Below are positions 63,442 to 64,000 of a stretch of DNA of 64,000 bases, one piece after another. The stretch lies in contig HG738138.1 of NCBI GenBank assembly GCA_000499405.2, forward strand, positions 5,186,675 to 5,250,674, given 5' to 3'. Positions within the stretch are counted from its first letter, which is position 1. The number at the start of each line of letters is the position of its first letter. The notes below the pieces were generated by a model. It saw only the letters and a list, made by a program, of their open reading frames with translations, made no database searches and had not been told where the DNA came from. Source of the stretch: Onchocerca volvulus. Its lineage: Eukaryota; Nematoda; Chromadorea; Rhabditida; Onchocercidae. The translations under genes and the position numbers were made by a program.

Positions 63442-64000
63442 CTAGAAAACTTAAAGATACAGGGTGAATCTTCTGTAAGGAAATCGAAACAAATTACAAA
63501 TATATTTAATAATTAATCATTATATTAATCGTGATCCATCAATTGTAAATTTTATCCCCCCACCCCTTCACTAAGTACATTTTTAATCCTCACCTTTGTC
63601 TGCCATCTCCCCTATTTTAGCTTTAATAGTAACATACTGTTCCTCATGCTTATGTTATTGTTCCTTCGTACAGTAACGCCCATTACTGCCTCTCTATAAG
63701 CCTTCCTCCTTTTTCCCCCAAAAGGGTTTTTACATAACAGGGGACATTATTATTCCCTTGGATCCGACAAGAAGCAGTCCGATTTCCTTCACATCCGATT
63801 CCTTAAAATCCGCTTTTATTTTTTTAATGGCGTTGTAATCTCGACCTAATTCTCTTTCTGGATTATTCTGTAATTAATACTGGATGAAATATTTACTGTC
63901 GACTCTTCTGCATTTGTCGGTTAATTACCCGAATTGACCGCAATGAAAATATTATTTCTCTATATATTTCCTAAGAAGTTTCCGAAAATTTCCAACATTT

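Larger units (their letters stand above)
58713..64000. repeat. second unit of the ~15.4-kb duplication (cut by window end)
   Basis: Matches 43334-48619 with about 13 substitutions and one 2-bp net length change in 5.3 kb. Orientation is the same as unit 1. The match runs to the last base, so its right end is not seen. Confidence 0.95.

Noticed and set aside
1..64000. CRISPR array, bacterial operon, phage or rRNA genes
   Set aside because: No regularly spaced repeats, no bacterial gene strings; intron-rich genes show a eukaryotic nuclear sequence.

Overview
The window looks like an AT-rich nematode nuclear chromosome. Genes are built of short exons with GT/GC-AG introns and TTTTCAG/TTTTTAG-like acceptors. 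They are separated by long AT-rich gaps with homopolymer runs, and several protein families have nematode-specific flavour. A clade III (filarial/spirurid) worm is my best guess, but I cannot prove the species. No bacterial operon, CRISPR array, rRNA or convincing functional tRNA gene was seen.

Layout. 1.6-10.1 kb (+): 17 exons of a nephrin/SYG-2-type Ig-FN3 adhesion receptor whose 5' end lies off the left edge. 10.1-20.5 kb: long intergenic region. 20.5-23.2 kb (+): complete six-exon gene for a 251-aa protein with an RIIa docking domain and three IQ motifs. 23-34 kb: repeat-bearing gap holding a candidate four-exon 103-aa gene (+), an ankyrin-like gene remnant (-), a MITE-like element, a 39-bp-arm hairpin and a degenerate T-rich repeat field. 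34.4-35.6 kb (+): complete four-exon gene for a 154-aa tyrosine-rich protein. 38.3-43.0 kb (-): complete 14-exon GH20 beta-hexosaminidase of the HEXD-like nematode subfamily, with an N-terminal signal anchor. 44.4-50.5 kb (-): complete 16-exon SLC13 sodium/dicarboxylate (NAC/INDY) transporter of 584 aa. 56.5-58.6 kb (-): only the 3' part of a patched-related (PTR) gene, with frame breaks. 58.7-64.0 kb: a near-identical second copy of the SLC13 3' half, cut by the window end.

The main structural result is a head-to-tail duplication. Sequence from about 43,334 recurs from 58,713 at a constant offset of 15,379 bp (15,381 after one small indel) to the last base of the window, with only about a dozen substitutions. 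The repeat unit would be about 15.4 kb and contain SLC13 plus the 3' part of ptr. The junction lies just upstream of the first surviving ptr exon, which explains why this ptr copy has no 5' end. It predicts a second complete SLC13 gene and a longer ptr copy beyond the right edge. It is either a very recent tandem duplication or an assembly (haplotype) artefact.

The genes do not form an obvious pathway. All exon models were built by eye from splice signals, reading-frame continuity and family motifs. Identifications rest on recognised motifs, not on database searches.
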